64,000 bases of DNA from JAJEAD01 sp964420925 (GTDB taxonomy: Bacteria > Pseudomonadota > Gammaproteobacteria > HK1), in assembly GCA_964420925.1 (NCBI GenBank), contig CAYQVB010000155.1:1-64000 (forward strand). The letters run 5' to 3'. The translations under genes were made by a program, and so were the position numbers. The notes under the pieces were generated by a model that saw nothing but the letters and a program-made list of their open reading frames with translations, did not search any database and had not been told where the DNA came from. Every line of letters starts with the position of its first letter. Within the stretch, counting starts at the first letter, position 1. Positions 25,084-32,676 of this stretch are shown here, piece by piece.

Positions 25084-25983
25084 CTACGCGGCGTCGCGGC
25101 GCAGCGCCTGCGAGAGGCAGTGCACCCCGCCGCCGCCGAGCGTGAACATCGACATGTCGGGGTCGTAGACGGTGAAGCCAAGGGCGCGGAGCTTCTCGTT
25201 CAGCTTCGTGCTCCCCTTCATGGACAGCACCTTGTCGTCGCCCAGCGCAACCAGGTTGACCCCGAGGTTCCTGGCCTCCGCATAGCCCACATCAACAAAC
25301 TCGAAACCGCGCCCGCGCAGCCAGCGCACCAGCCACTCCTCCATCGCATCGACGCAGGCCACCAGCAGCTTGGGAGCGAGCGGCACCACGAGCCCGTCCA
25401 TGTGCACGAACTCGCGCGAGATCGGGGCCACCATCGCCTCCCACCCTTCATCGCGGACGAAACCAGCCACCTGCTCCGAGCCTTCCTGCTCCGAGCGCTC
25501 CCCGCAGAATCCGATGAGCACGGTGCCGGGCTCGAGGATGACGAAGTCGCCGCCCTCGAAGTGCCCGGCGCTGGCGTAGCGCCAGATCGGAATGCGGTTC
25601 TCCTGGTAGAAGCGGATCGCGGTCACGTAGTCCGCGCGCCGGCACTTGAGCTGCATGTGGCAGATGAGCGCTCCCCACGGCGACATCGCGCTCGAATCGC
25701 GCGCGAAGAAGTTGCGGTGGAGCACCGGGTCCGAATCGAGGTAATGGCAGGTGACGCCCTCGCCCTCGTAGATGCTCACCATCTCCGAGTGCTGAGCCAT
25801 CGCGACCTGGAGGTCGAAACGCAGCCCGGTGCGCTCCTGGTTCAGCAGCGTCCGCCGAATGATCGGACCGGCGTCCACCCACCGGTAGTACTCGGGCTTG
25901 CCGAGCAGCACGTCCCGCAGGCGCGCGTAGTCGTTCGTGATGCCCCAGCCCGAGGCAGACTCCGTTTCGATGGCAGCGTTCAT
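25084..25983 (-). CDS. Arginine deiminase-superfamily hydrolase (DDAH-like)
   Basis: A 299-residue guanidine-modifying enzyme of the pentein fold. Landmarks are the substrate-binding HFEGGDFVILEP (E143-G-G-D146), the catalytic His in REFVHMDGLV (H194) and the nucleophilic Cys in GGGGVHCLSQALRRD (C289). These match dimethylarginine dimethylaminohydrolases and amidinotransferases. The ATG overlaps the stop of the upstream DUF1989 gene by four bases, so they are translationally coupled. The reaction would convert an arginine-like guanidine to citrulline-like urea plus an amine or ammonia. The exact substrate is unknown. Confidence 0.85.
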   Translation of the reverse strand: MNAAIETESASGWGITNDYARLRDVLLGKPEYYRWVDAGPIIRRTLLNQERTGLRFDLQVAMAQHSEMVSIYEGEGVTCHYLDSDPVLHRNFFARDSSAMSPWGALICHMQLKCRRADYVTAIRFYQENRIPIWRYASAGHFEGGDFVILEPGTVLIGFCGERSEQEGSEQVAGFVRDEGWEAMVAPISREFVHMDGLVVPLAPKLLVACVDAMEEWLVRWLRGRGFEFVDVGYAEARNLGVNLVALGDDKVLSMKGSTKLNEKLRALGFTVYDPDMSMFTLGGGGVHCLSQALRRDAA

Positions 25984-26636
25984 TGGCTCTCCCCGAGTCG
26001 ATACCGGATTGCGCGCACCGGCGTGGGGCCGGTGCCGGTGGCCGGATTCATCTCCTCCGGACAGTTCGAGATCACCACGAGGATGTCCATTTCCGCGCGC
26101 AGCGTCACGTGATCGCCGGGCTTGGACCATCCGTCCACGATGGCCGCACTTCCGTCGGTGTCCACCGGCACCCGCATGAAAAAGTTGACGTTGGGCGCAA
26201 CGAGCGTCGGGTCGAGTCCGAGGCGGGCGAGCTCGGATTCGAAGTTCTGCTGGCAGGCCCGCGGATTGCGCGCGCCGTAACGCACGTCGTCGAGCTCGAA
26301 GGAGCAGCATCCGAATATGGTGTCGTGCCCGCCGCAGGTGTCCTCGACGACGGTCATCATCTTCCGGGCGCGCACCGACCACAGCACGGAGCCGAGACCC
26401 AGGTAGATATTGCCCGGGATCTTGATGGTGTTCGGCGCGTGGTAGCGCTCCCGGGGGTCGTGGGCGTTGAAGCAGAGGAAGTCGATCGCCTGCTGCCCTT
26501 CGAGATCGACGAACACCAGGTACTCGCCGCGATCGACCCGGCCGCTCCACGGCATGCGCGCCGGAACCACCGTGTCTTCGAGCACCGTCGCGCCGACGGG
26601 CAGGTAGTCGGTGCTTTGCACGTCGTCTCTCACCAT
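25980..26636 (-). CDS. DUF1989 (urea carboxylase-associated) protein
   Basis: A 218-residue protein. Diagnostic segments are GRVDRGEYLVFVDLEGQQAIDFLCFNA (the Gln-Ala-x-Asp-x-x-x-Asn pattern), HAPNTIKIPGNIYLGLGSVL, DTCGGHDTIFGCCS and RVPVDTDGSAAIVDG. Paired relatives accompany urea/guanidine carboxylase operons and are thought to help guanidine degradation. Here the partner is a DDAH-like hydrolase, so the pair may process a guanidino compound without carboxylation. It is the first gene of the coupled pair, and no carboxylase is in the window. Confidence 0.85.
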   Translation of the reverse strand: MVRDDVQSTDYLPVGATVLEDTVVPARMPWSGRVDRGEYLVFVDLEGQQAIDFLCFNAHDPRERYHAPNTIKIPGNIYLGLGSVLWSVRARKMMTVVEDTCGGHDTIFGCCSFELDDVRYGARNPRACQQNFESELARLGLDPTLVAPNVNFFMRVPVDTDGSAAIVDGWSKPGDHVTLRAEMDILVVISNCPEEMNPATGTGPTPVRAIRYRLGESQ

Positions 26637-26708
26637 TCCGTCAGTTCAGTCAGCCGGCACGACATCGAACCCGAGTTCGATGACAACAGTGCCGGACGGC
26701 ATGGAGCT

Positions 26709-26999
26709 TCACCGCTCGCCCCGCTCTTCGTCGAGCAGTCGCCTCGCGGTACCGGACGGCAGGGAACGGGACATTCTCGGGTACAGATCTGCACGATTGG
26801 GCGCGCCCAGACGCACCTTGCCCGAGCGGGCGCGGCGTACGAGCTCGTGGTACGCCACTACCTCGGGCGAGCGCGAGCGCTGATGCGGCCAGGCAGCAGT
26901 TTCATCCCGACCCGTGACCGGCACCTCCTCGCTTCGGCGATGCATGCGGAGGAGTTCGCTCAAGCGACTCCTCAGTTCCCGGATGACGGCAGGGACCAT
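26709..26999 (-). CDS. Phd/YefM-type antitoxin, orphan
   Basis: A 96-residue protein: MVPAVIRELRSRLSELLRMH begins like Phd antitoxins, followed by RRSEEVPVTGRDETAAW (the E-E-V-x-V-T-x-R signature). The C-terminal toxin-binding tail, GKVRLGAPNRADLYPRMSRS and LPSGTARRLLDEERGER, matches VapB-type antitoxins of the Phd superfamily that partner PIN-domain toxins. No PIN-domain VapC follows; the next gene downstream on this strand is DUF1989. A 7-bp inverted repeat lies just upstream and may be its operator. The usual aliphatic residue pattern after the signature (x-V-A-R/E-L) is degraded here (DETAAW). Confidence 0.65.
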   Translation of the reverse strand: MVPAVIRELRSRLSELLRMHRRSEEVPVTGRDETAAWPHQRSRSPEVVAYHELVRRARSGKVRLGAPNRADLYPRMSRSLPSGTARRLLDEERGER

Positions 27000-27007
27000 G
27001 AGCGCCT

Positions 27008-27029
27008 ATGTAGCTGCACATCGCTACAT
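27008..27029. promoter_or_regulatory. Inverted-repeat operator candidate for the Phd-type antitoxin
   Basis: ATGTAGC (27008-27014) and GCTACAT (27023-27029) are perfectly complementary, separated by 8 bases, and end 9 bases upstream of the antitoxin ATG on the minus strand. Phd-family antitoxins commonly repress their own promoter at such palindromes. No T-run follows, so it is not a terminator. Confidence 0.55.
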
Positions 27030-27098
27030 TGGCAAGGCGCACCTCGGCCCGCCCGCGCATCGTCCGGGTGGTCTAGCCCGTGCCACCCGCGAGCCGGA

Positions 27099-28121
27099 TC
27101 AGCGTTTCTTCCGCTTCACGGTCCGTCGATGCAAGCGGGTCAGAGCGTTCAGCGTACGCGCTTGCAGGTTGAGCCTATCGGGCGTGGCCTCCCAACGGTA
27201 CACCGTGACCGGCGACACTCCGAGCCGGCTCGCGAACTCGGCCACGGAGAGACCGTGCCGCCGACGCAGACGGGCCACGGACTTGCCGGTGGGGCGGAGG
27301 TTGGAGGAAGCGGCCTGCCGGCGCGTCCCTTTCCGCGTCCGCGCCGGCGCCTTCGTACGCCGAGGCGCTCTCTCCCGCGCCCCGGCCAGCGCCTTCACGG
27401 GCGGCGGGGCAGCTTCCGCATCGGATACGGCTTCCGTATCGATGTCGATGCCGAAGATGCCGGCGAGCGCGTCATCGGCCAGGGTATCGTCGCCGGCCGC
27501 GCCGGCGGGCAGGGCGATCTCGGCGGCGATCAGCTCCTCTGCATCCACCCCGCGCAGCAGGAAGAGCGACTCCGGGTGCCGGTCGAGTCGGCCGCCCACG
27601 CCGTAGAGCACCGCCGCCACGTGCTTGCACATCGTCGCCCAGTCGGGGCAAGTGCACGTGAAGTCGATCTCGCGGGGCTTCGGGAACAGGCCCCGTTCGC
27701 GGTCGCTCACCACGCTCATCACCTGCCGGGAAAGCTTGCCCTGGAGCAGCTCCAGCATCGAAGCGATCTGTCCGGAACACCGGGCCTTGATGGACTTCCA
27801 GACGGCGGCCTCGAGCTCCTTGATTTCGACGGAGACGGTGTACAGCTCCGATCCGCTGACGATGGCGTCGATGCTTCCTGAATGGACTTCCAGGTGGCAG
27901 ACGGAGCCGTTGCGCACGTAAGCGCGGCCCCGCGGCAGGCGGTTGGCGTAGTCGGAGTAGGATTCCAGGTGATTGCACCAGCGCTTTCCCCATACGCTCC
28001 GCGCGATGGTGCGTCCCTCGATCTCGACCGGCTGGATGTCCTTGCCCTTCTTGCGAAGCCGATTCATCTCCCGGAGCGCCCGGGCGCGGCGCACGGCTAC
28101 CGGAACGTAGGGCCTCCACAT
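27099..28121 (-). CDS. SWIM zinc-finger protein with C-terminal HTH
   Basis: A 340-residue protein. The SWIM motif is FTCTCPDWATMCKHVAAVLYGVG (about residues 154-176): C-x-C, eight residues, C-x-H. The N-terminal region RSVWGKRWCNHLESYSDYANRLPRGRAYVRNG is the usual leader in bacterial SWIM proteins paired with SNF2 helicases. After an Ala/Pro-rich stretch, a strongly basic linker (about 250-285) leads to a helix-turn-helix, LSVAEFASRLGVSPVTVYRWE, and a basic tail. That linker-HTH extension is unusual for SWIM partners and suggests sequence-specific targeting or autoregulation. It lies 103 bases downstream of the SNF2 gene on the same strand. Confidence 0.85.
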   Translation of the reverse strand: MWRPYVPVAVRRARALREMNRLRKKGKDIQPVEIEGRTIARSVWGKRWCNHLESYSDYANRLPRGRAYVRNGSVCHLEVHSGSIDAIVSGSELYTVSVEIKELEAAVWKSIKARCSGQIASMLELLQGKLSRQVMSVVSDRERGLFPKPREIDFTCTCPDWATMCKHVAAVLYGVGGRLDRHPESLFLLRGVDAEELIAAEIALPAGAAGDDTLADDALAGIFGIDIDTEAVSDAEAAPPPVKALAGARERAPRRTKAPARTRKGTRRQAASSNLRPTGKSVARLRRRHGLSVAEFASRLGVSPVTVYRWEATPDRLNLQARTLNALTRLHRRTVKRKKR

Positions 28122-28224
28122 GACTCAGCTCCACGAAATCCGAACGGCGCCGCTTCCGCCCCGGTCCAATTCGCGCATGAATTCACCTGTCGCCGTCCCG
28201 AATCGAACCCACACGAGGAGATCC

Positions 28225-30921
28225 TCAGGGCAGCGCGCGGGTGACGTCGAGACGAACCAGGTCGATCAGCGCGTCGTCGGACAGCTCGGTGAGGTTGATC
28301 TCGCCGTCTCCGGTCAGGATGTCGTCCGCCATTCTCTGCTTGTCCGCGATCATCCGATCGATACGCTCTTCGACCGTGCCGGCGGTCACGAACTTGTGCA
28401 CCAGCACATTGCGCCGCTGGCCGATGCGGAAGGCGCGGTCGGTGGCCTGGTTCTCGACCGCGGGGTTCCACCAGCGATCGAAGTGGACGACGTGTGATGC
28501 GGCGGTCAGATTCAAGCCGGTGCCGCCCGCCTTGAGCGACAGGATGAAGAAGGGTGGCCCGTCGTCATCCTGGAAGCGATCCACCAGCGCGCGGCGCTGC
28601 CTGACCCCGGTCGCGCCGTGCAGCACCAGCCCGGAGCGCCCGAACACCGACGCCAGATGCTCCGCCAGGGGATCGATGATCTCGCGGAACTGGGTGAAGA
28701 CCAGCACCTTCTCCTGGCGCTCGGCGAGCTCCTCGCAGATTTCCGCCAGGCGAAGGAACTTGCCGCTGCCGGCGGGGCGGTAGTCGCCGTCCCCGCTCCG
28801 CTGGCTCGGGTGGTTGCATATCTGCTTGAGAAACAGGAGGGAGCGCAGCACCGCGCCCCGCCGGGCGATGCCGCCCTCGGACTGCTCGTCCAGATCGCGC
28901 TCCATGGCTTGCACGACCTGCTCGTAGAGCCTGACCTGGGTCCGGGTGAGGTGACAGTAGCGCAGCGTCTCGGTCTTCTCGGGCAGGTCACCGATGATGC
29001 TCTTGTCGGTCTTGAGACGGCGCAGGATGTAGGGGCCGACCAGGCGGCGCAAGGGGGCGAAGGGGTTTTCCTCGCGTTCCTGCAGTCGTTTCGCGAAGGC
29101 CTGGAACACCGAGGACGATCCGAGAAGGCCGGGATTGAGGAAGTCGAAGAGCGCCCACAGGTCGCCGAGGCGGTTCTCGACCGGCGTGCCGGTGAGTGCG
29201 ATGCGGGCCTCGGCCGAGAGCTTCCTCACCGAGCGACTCTGCCGCGTCGACGGGTTCTTGACCGCTTGCGCCTCGTCCAGGATGACGAGCCGCCACGACA
29301 CCTCCGCCAGCCAAGTCTGGCGCACCAGCATGGCGTAGGTCGTGACCACCAGATCGGCATCGCGGAGACGGACCTCGGGCGCGTCCGCGATCTCCGCCAG
29401 GGTTTGCCGGTCCGTCTCCGCCGGGTGCAGGAAGCAGAGCGAGAGCGACGGCGCAAAGCGTGCGGCTTCGTGGCGCCAGTTGCCGAGCAGCGACGCCGGG
29501 ACCACCAGCAGTGACGGCGCCCTCGGCCCCTCCGCGCCGTCGTGACGCTCGCACAGCAGCAGGGCCAGCACCTGGATGGTCTTGCCGAGGCCCATGTCGT
29601 CGGCGAGGCAGGCGCCGAGGCCGAGCTTCGCCAGGAAGCGCAGCCAGCTCAACCCCTCGCGCTGATAGGGCCGCAGCGTGCCCCGGAGGGCGCCGCCGCC
29701 CACTTCCACCGCCTCGAGGGTGCCCGGCTGGCGCAGGCCCGCGAGGATCTCGCGCATGGCGTCGCCGGGCGCCACGTGCACCCACTGGCGCTCGTCCTCC
29801 GCCTGCTCTTCGTGCCGGAGGTCCGCCGACGCCCCGGCGAGCAGGCGCATCCCTTCGAGGAACGAGAGCCCGTCGCCTTCGGCCTGCCCTTGCAGTGCTT
29901 CCCAATGCGCGATGGCCTGGCGGAGCCGGTCCCGGTCCACCTCGACCCACTGGCCCTTGAGCAGCACCAGGCCATCCTCGCCGTCGAGCAGGGATTCCAG
30001 CTCTCCGGGCGACAGGGAGACATCGCCCAGGGCCACGTTGACGTCGAAGTCCAGCAGCGCCCCGGCACCGAGCCGGGACGGCGCCTGCGAGCCGATGGTG
30101 ACCGACACCCGCGGCCGGGGCCGCTTGCGCCACCAGTTCGGCAGGCGCACCGTCAGCCCGCTCTCCTCGAGCGCCTCCACGCTTTGCAGCAAGCGATAGG
30201 CGCGCGCCGCCGTCCAGGCCATCGGCCGGTAGATCTCGCCGGAGTCCACCAGCTCCGACACCCAGTCGCAGACCTCGGCCGCCCGTTGCACCGGAGAGAG
30301 CAGCTTGATGAGCGCTCCGCGCTGCCTCACACCGGCATACTGCTCCAGGGCCTTGCGCAGAGGCAGGTGCTTCAGACGTCCCGCCGCACCGAACCCCGAC
30401 GCATAGGTCGCCATGAACGCAAAGGGACGCGCGGGGTCCTCGCGGTTCTCGGCCAGGTGGAAGCAGACCCGCCCCACCTGGTGCCATTTGGGGGCTCGAT
30501 GCTCGAGAAAGGCAGCCAGGCTGCCCGCGCCGGCAACGGATTCGCGTACCCACCGGTCCATGCGCTCCCAGATGAGCCGCAGGGTATCGGTACCCAGGTA
30601 CTCGCCGCCCGCCATGGGTGGAGCGGTCAATACCCAACGGGCGCAGTCCGCGGGAGAGGGCGCTTCGAGATGGAAACGCTCCGCCCCCTCGGGAATGTGG
30701 CACAGGCCGGTGAGGTAGTGCTCCGCGAACTGCTGCCAGTAACGCACGCTCGGCATCCCCTGTACCGGTATCTTGTCGGCGGCCAGGGTGAAGAGGGCCT
30801 CGCGCCAGTCGGCCCGGAAGGCGCTTTGCAACGATTCCAAGGAGGCCGATTCCGCGGATGCGGCCTCGCCAGCGCCGGGTTCCCAGCGCAGATGTCCCGC
30901 CGGGGTCAGCCGAATGCTCAT
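28225..30921 (-). CDS. SNF2-family DEAD/DEAH-box helicase
   Basis: An 898-residue SWI2/SNF2 ATPase. An ATG at 30921 (MSIRLTPAGHLRWEP) is preferred over one 18 codons upstream. The N-terminal 400 residues are the bacterial SNF2-associated region. The motor starts about residue 420: ADDMGLGKTIQVLALLL (Walker A), VVPASLLGNWRHEAARF, RLVILDEAQAVKNPSTRQSR (DEAQ), LTGTPVENRLGDLWALFDFLNPG. The second lobe has VLVFTQFREIIDP, LSLKAGGTGLNLTAASHVVHFDRWWNPAVENQATDRAFRIGQ. Such proteins translocate on duplex DNA to displace RNA polymerase or other proteins. The SWIM gene follows, as in the B. subtilis ywqA/ywqB pair. Confidence 0.92.
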   Translation of the reverse strand: MSIRLTPAGHLRWEPGAGEAASAESASLESLQSAFRADWREALFTLAADKIPVQGMPSVRYWQQFAEHYLTGLCHIPEGAERFHLEAPSPADCARWVLTAPPMAGGEYLGTDTLRLIWERMDRWVRESVAGAGSLAAFLEHRAPKWHQVGRVCFHLAENREDPARPFAFMATYASGFGAAGRLKHLPLRKALEQYAGVRQRGALIKLLSPVQRAAEVCDWVSELVDSGEIYRPMAWTAARAYRLLQSVEALEESGLTVRLPNWWRKRPRPRVSVTIGSQAPSRLGAGALLDFDVNVALGDVSLSPGELESLLDGEDGLVLLKGQWVEVDRDRLRQAIAHWEALQGQAEGDGLSFLEGMRLLAGASADLRHEEQAEDERQWVHVAPGDAMREILAGLRQPGTLEAVEVGGGALRGTLRPYQREGLSWLRFLAKLGLGACLADDMGLGKTIQVLALLLCERHDGAEGPRAPSLLVVPASLLGNWRHEAARFAPSLSLCFLHPAETDRQTLAEIADAPEVRLRDADLVVTTYAMLVRQTWLAEVSWRLVILDEAQAVKNPSTRQSRSVRKLSAEARIALTGTPVENRLGDLWALFDFLNPGLLGSSSVFQAFAKRLQEREENPFAPLRRLVGPYILRRLKTDKSIIGDLPEKTETLRYCHLTRTQVRLYEQVVQAMERDLDEQSEGGIARRGAVLRSLLFLKQICNHPSQRSGDGDYRPAGSGKFLRLAEICEELAERQEKVLVFTQFREIIDPLAEHLASVFGRSGLVLHGATGVRQRRALVDRFQDDDGPPFFILSLKAGGTGLNLTAASHVVHFDRWWNPAVENQATDRAFRIGQRRNVLVHKFVTAGTVEERIDRMIADKQRMADDILTGDGEINLTELSDDALIDLVRLDVTRALP

Positions 30922-30949
30922 GCGTTCCGGGGTCTTTCGGGGGAGCCGC

Positions 30950-32365
30950 CTATCCTTCCCGCTCCCAGAGGGCATGCGCCAGGATGCCGACCGACGACTC
31001 GATGACCTCCATCGCGTCGAGGATCAGGTCCTCGCGGAAACGGCGCCCGATGATCTGCACTCCGGCCGGCCGGCCGTCGACGAATCCGATCGGAACCACG
31101 CCCGCGGGCAGGCTGAGGTAGTTGACCGCGAGGCTGTAGACGGCGGAGCGGAAGAGATCCCGCAGTTGCTCGAGACCCTGTGCGTCGTAGTCCCAGTCGT
31201 ACAACGAACGCATCAGGAAGGGGCAGAGCACCAGCGGATAGCGGTCGAGAAACACGTTCCATTCCCGGGTCAGCGCGGTGCGCTGCGCGATGGCTTCCCG
31301 ATAGCCGGCCGCGTCCACCGGATTCCCGATGCGCGCGTAGTTGTCGAAAATCCCCTGAACGGTCTCGCTGCCGTGCTCGCGGCACTGCGGACCGAGAAAG
31401 TGGAGGATCTCGCTCGCGAGCACGTCGAACCACGCGTCCGCCGCTCGCCCGGCAGACGGAGTCTCAACCGGCTCCACGGTATAGCCCGCATCCCGCAGCA
31501 GCTCCGCCGCACGCTCCAGCCCCGCAAGGATCTCGGGGTGGGCCGGATAGCCGTAGGTTTCGGTAGTGAGCGCGACCCGGAGGGGCGGATCGAGACGCGG
31601 CCCCTCGAAAGGCACCGGCACCCACCACGGGTCTCGCGGGTCGCCCTGTGCCATCGCCTTCGTGGCGAGCCGCACGTCGCGCACCTCGCGGCAGATAGCG
31701 CCCTGCACGGAGATGAGCTGGGCGAGGAGGCCGCGTTCGGCGGAGGCGCTGGGGTTGAAGGCGGGAATCCGCCCGAAGGTCGGCTTCACCGTCGCGACCC
31801 CGCATGCGAAGGAGGGGTAGCGCAGCGAACCGCCGATGTCGTTTCCGTGATGAATGGGGCCGAAGCCCATTGCGGCCGCCGCCGAGGCCCCGCCAGAGGA
31901 GCCGCCGGGGGACGCCTCGGCATCCCAGGGATTGAAGGTCCGGCCCCGCAGCGGATTGTCCGTCGTCGCGCGCATGGAGAGCTCGGGGGTATTGGTGCGG
32001 CCCACGATGATCGCGCCGGCGTCGAGCAGGTTGCGCACGAGCGGCGAGTGGTCCGGCGCGATCAGGTTCGCGAACGCGGGGAGGCCGTTGGGCGTGGACT
32101 GTCCCGCGACGTCGATGTTCTCCTTGATCGTCACCGGAACCCCGTGCAGGGGTCCGAGCGCGGCGCCCGCGGCCACCTCCCGGTCCCTTGCCCGGGCACC
32201 GCGCATCGCCTCCTCGGAACAATCCGACACGATGGCGTTGAGGCGGCTGTTGTGCGCGGCGATGCGCCCGAGCACCGACTCCGTCACCTCCACGCACGAC
32301 ACCTCGCGTGCCCGAATCATCGCGGCGAGCTCCACCGCGCTCCTGCTCCAGAGACCTCTGTCCAT
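30950..32365 (-). CDS. Amidase signature family hydrolase
   Basis: A 471-residue amidase. The Ser-cisSer-Lys triad is visible: GVPVTIKENIDVAG (K81), ASPGGSSGGASAAAAMG (around S156) and GNDIGGSLRYPS (S180). NPWDAEASPGGSSGG and the C-terminal LSLPAGVVPIGFVDGRPAGVQIIGRRFREDLIL are typical. There is no signal peptide. The family spans indole-acetamide, aliphatic amide and carbamoyl substrates, and the substrate is not predictable here. It lies 28 bases before the SNF2 start on the same strand. The first 28 codons have a second decayed copy at 33636-33719. Confidence 0.88.
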   Translation of the reverse strand: MDRGLWSRSAVELAAMIRAREVSCVEVTESVLGRIAAHNSRLNAIVSDCSEEAMRGARARDREVAAGAALGPLHGVPVTIKENIDVAGQSTPNGLPAFANLIAPDHSPLVRNLLDAGAIIVGRTNTPELSMRATTDNPLRGRTFNPWDAEASPGGSSGGASAAAAMGFGPIHHGNDIGGSLRYPSFACGVATVKPTFGRIPAFNPSASAERGLLAQLISVQGAICREVRDVRLATKAMAQGDPRDPWWVPVPFEGPRLDPPLRVALTTETYGYPAHPEILAGLERAAELLRDAGYTVEPVETPSAGRAADAWFDVLASEILHFLGPQCREHGSETVQGIFDNYARIGNPVDAAGYREAIAQRTALTREWNVFLDRYPLVLCPFLMRSLYDWDYDAQGLEQLRDLFRSAVYSLAVNYLSLPAGVVPIGFVDGRPAGVQIIGRRFREDLILDAMEVIESSVGILAHALWEREG

Positions 32366-32676
32366 CGCGTCGCTCCCCTTCGTGGCGGGAACGGACTATA
32401 CCCACTACCGAAGAGGCGTCGAGGAGGGCGAAGCGTGAGGGCCGATCGCTGGTCGAGTTCGCCGGATGTTCCGCATGCTCCCCACCGGCGAGGCGGTCGA
32501 GTGACGTTTCATTGAGACGCGCTGATCCGATGGGGTACGCTGCCCCATGCAGCGACTCCCCGCTCGTCCAGGAGCGCCCGACCCGTCGCGGGCGAATGCT
32601 CGTTCGTCCTTCATCGCCACAATCGCAGCCGGTGGATTCCCGCGGAGGTGGGAATCCACCGGCTGACCGACCATGG
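32366..32676. other. Divergent region between amidase and methyltransferase
   Basis: No gene is evident. Frames open here are extensions of the methyltransferase frame without family similarity. It contains the long inverted repeat at 32626-32665, 11 bases before the methyltransferase start. Promoters for both divergent genes should lie here. Confidence 0.4.
32626..32665. repeat. Perfect 16-bp inverted repeat (REP-like)
   Basis: CAGCCGGTGGATTCCC (32626-32641) and GGGAATCCACCGGCTG (32650-32665) are perfect complements around an 8-base loop. The core GGTGGATTCCCGC occurs again at 48845-48857. The pattern resembles dispersed palindromic repeats (GGATTCCCGC...GGGAAT) known from many proteobacterial genomes. 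In RNA it would form a very stable hairpin close to the methyltransferase start. Confidence 0.8.

Noticed and set aside
28122..28224. Possible tRNA from a TTCGATTC-like box between SNF2 and SWIM genes
   Set aside because: A GGGTTCGATTCG-like stretch exists on the minus strand, but no acceptor stem, anticodon arm or CCA could be fitted around it.
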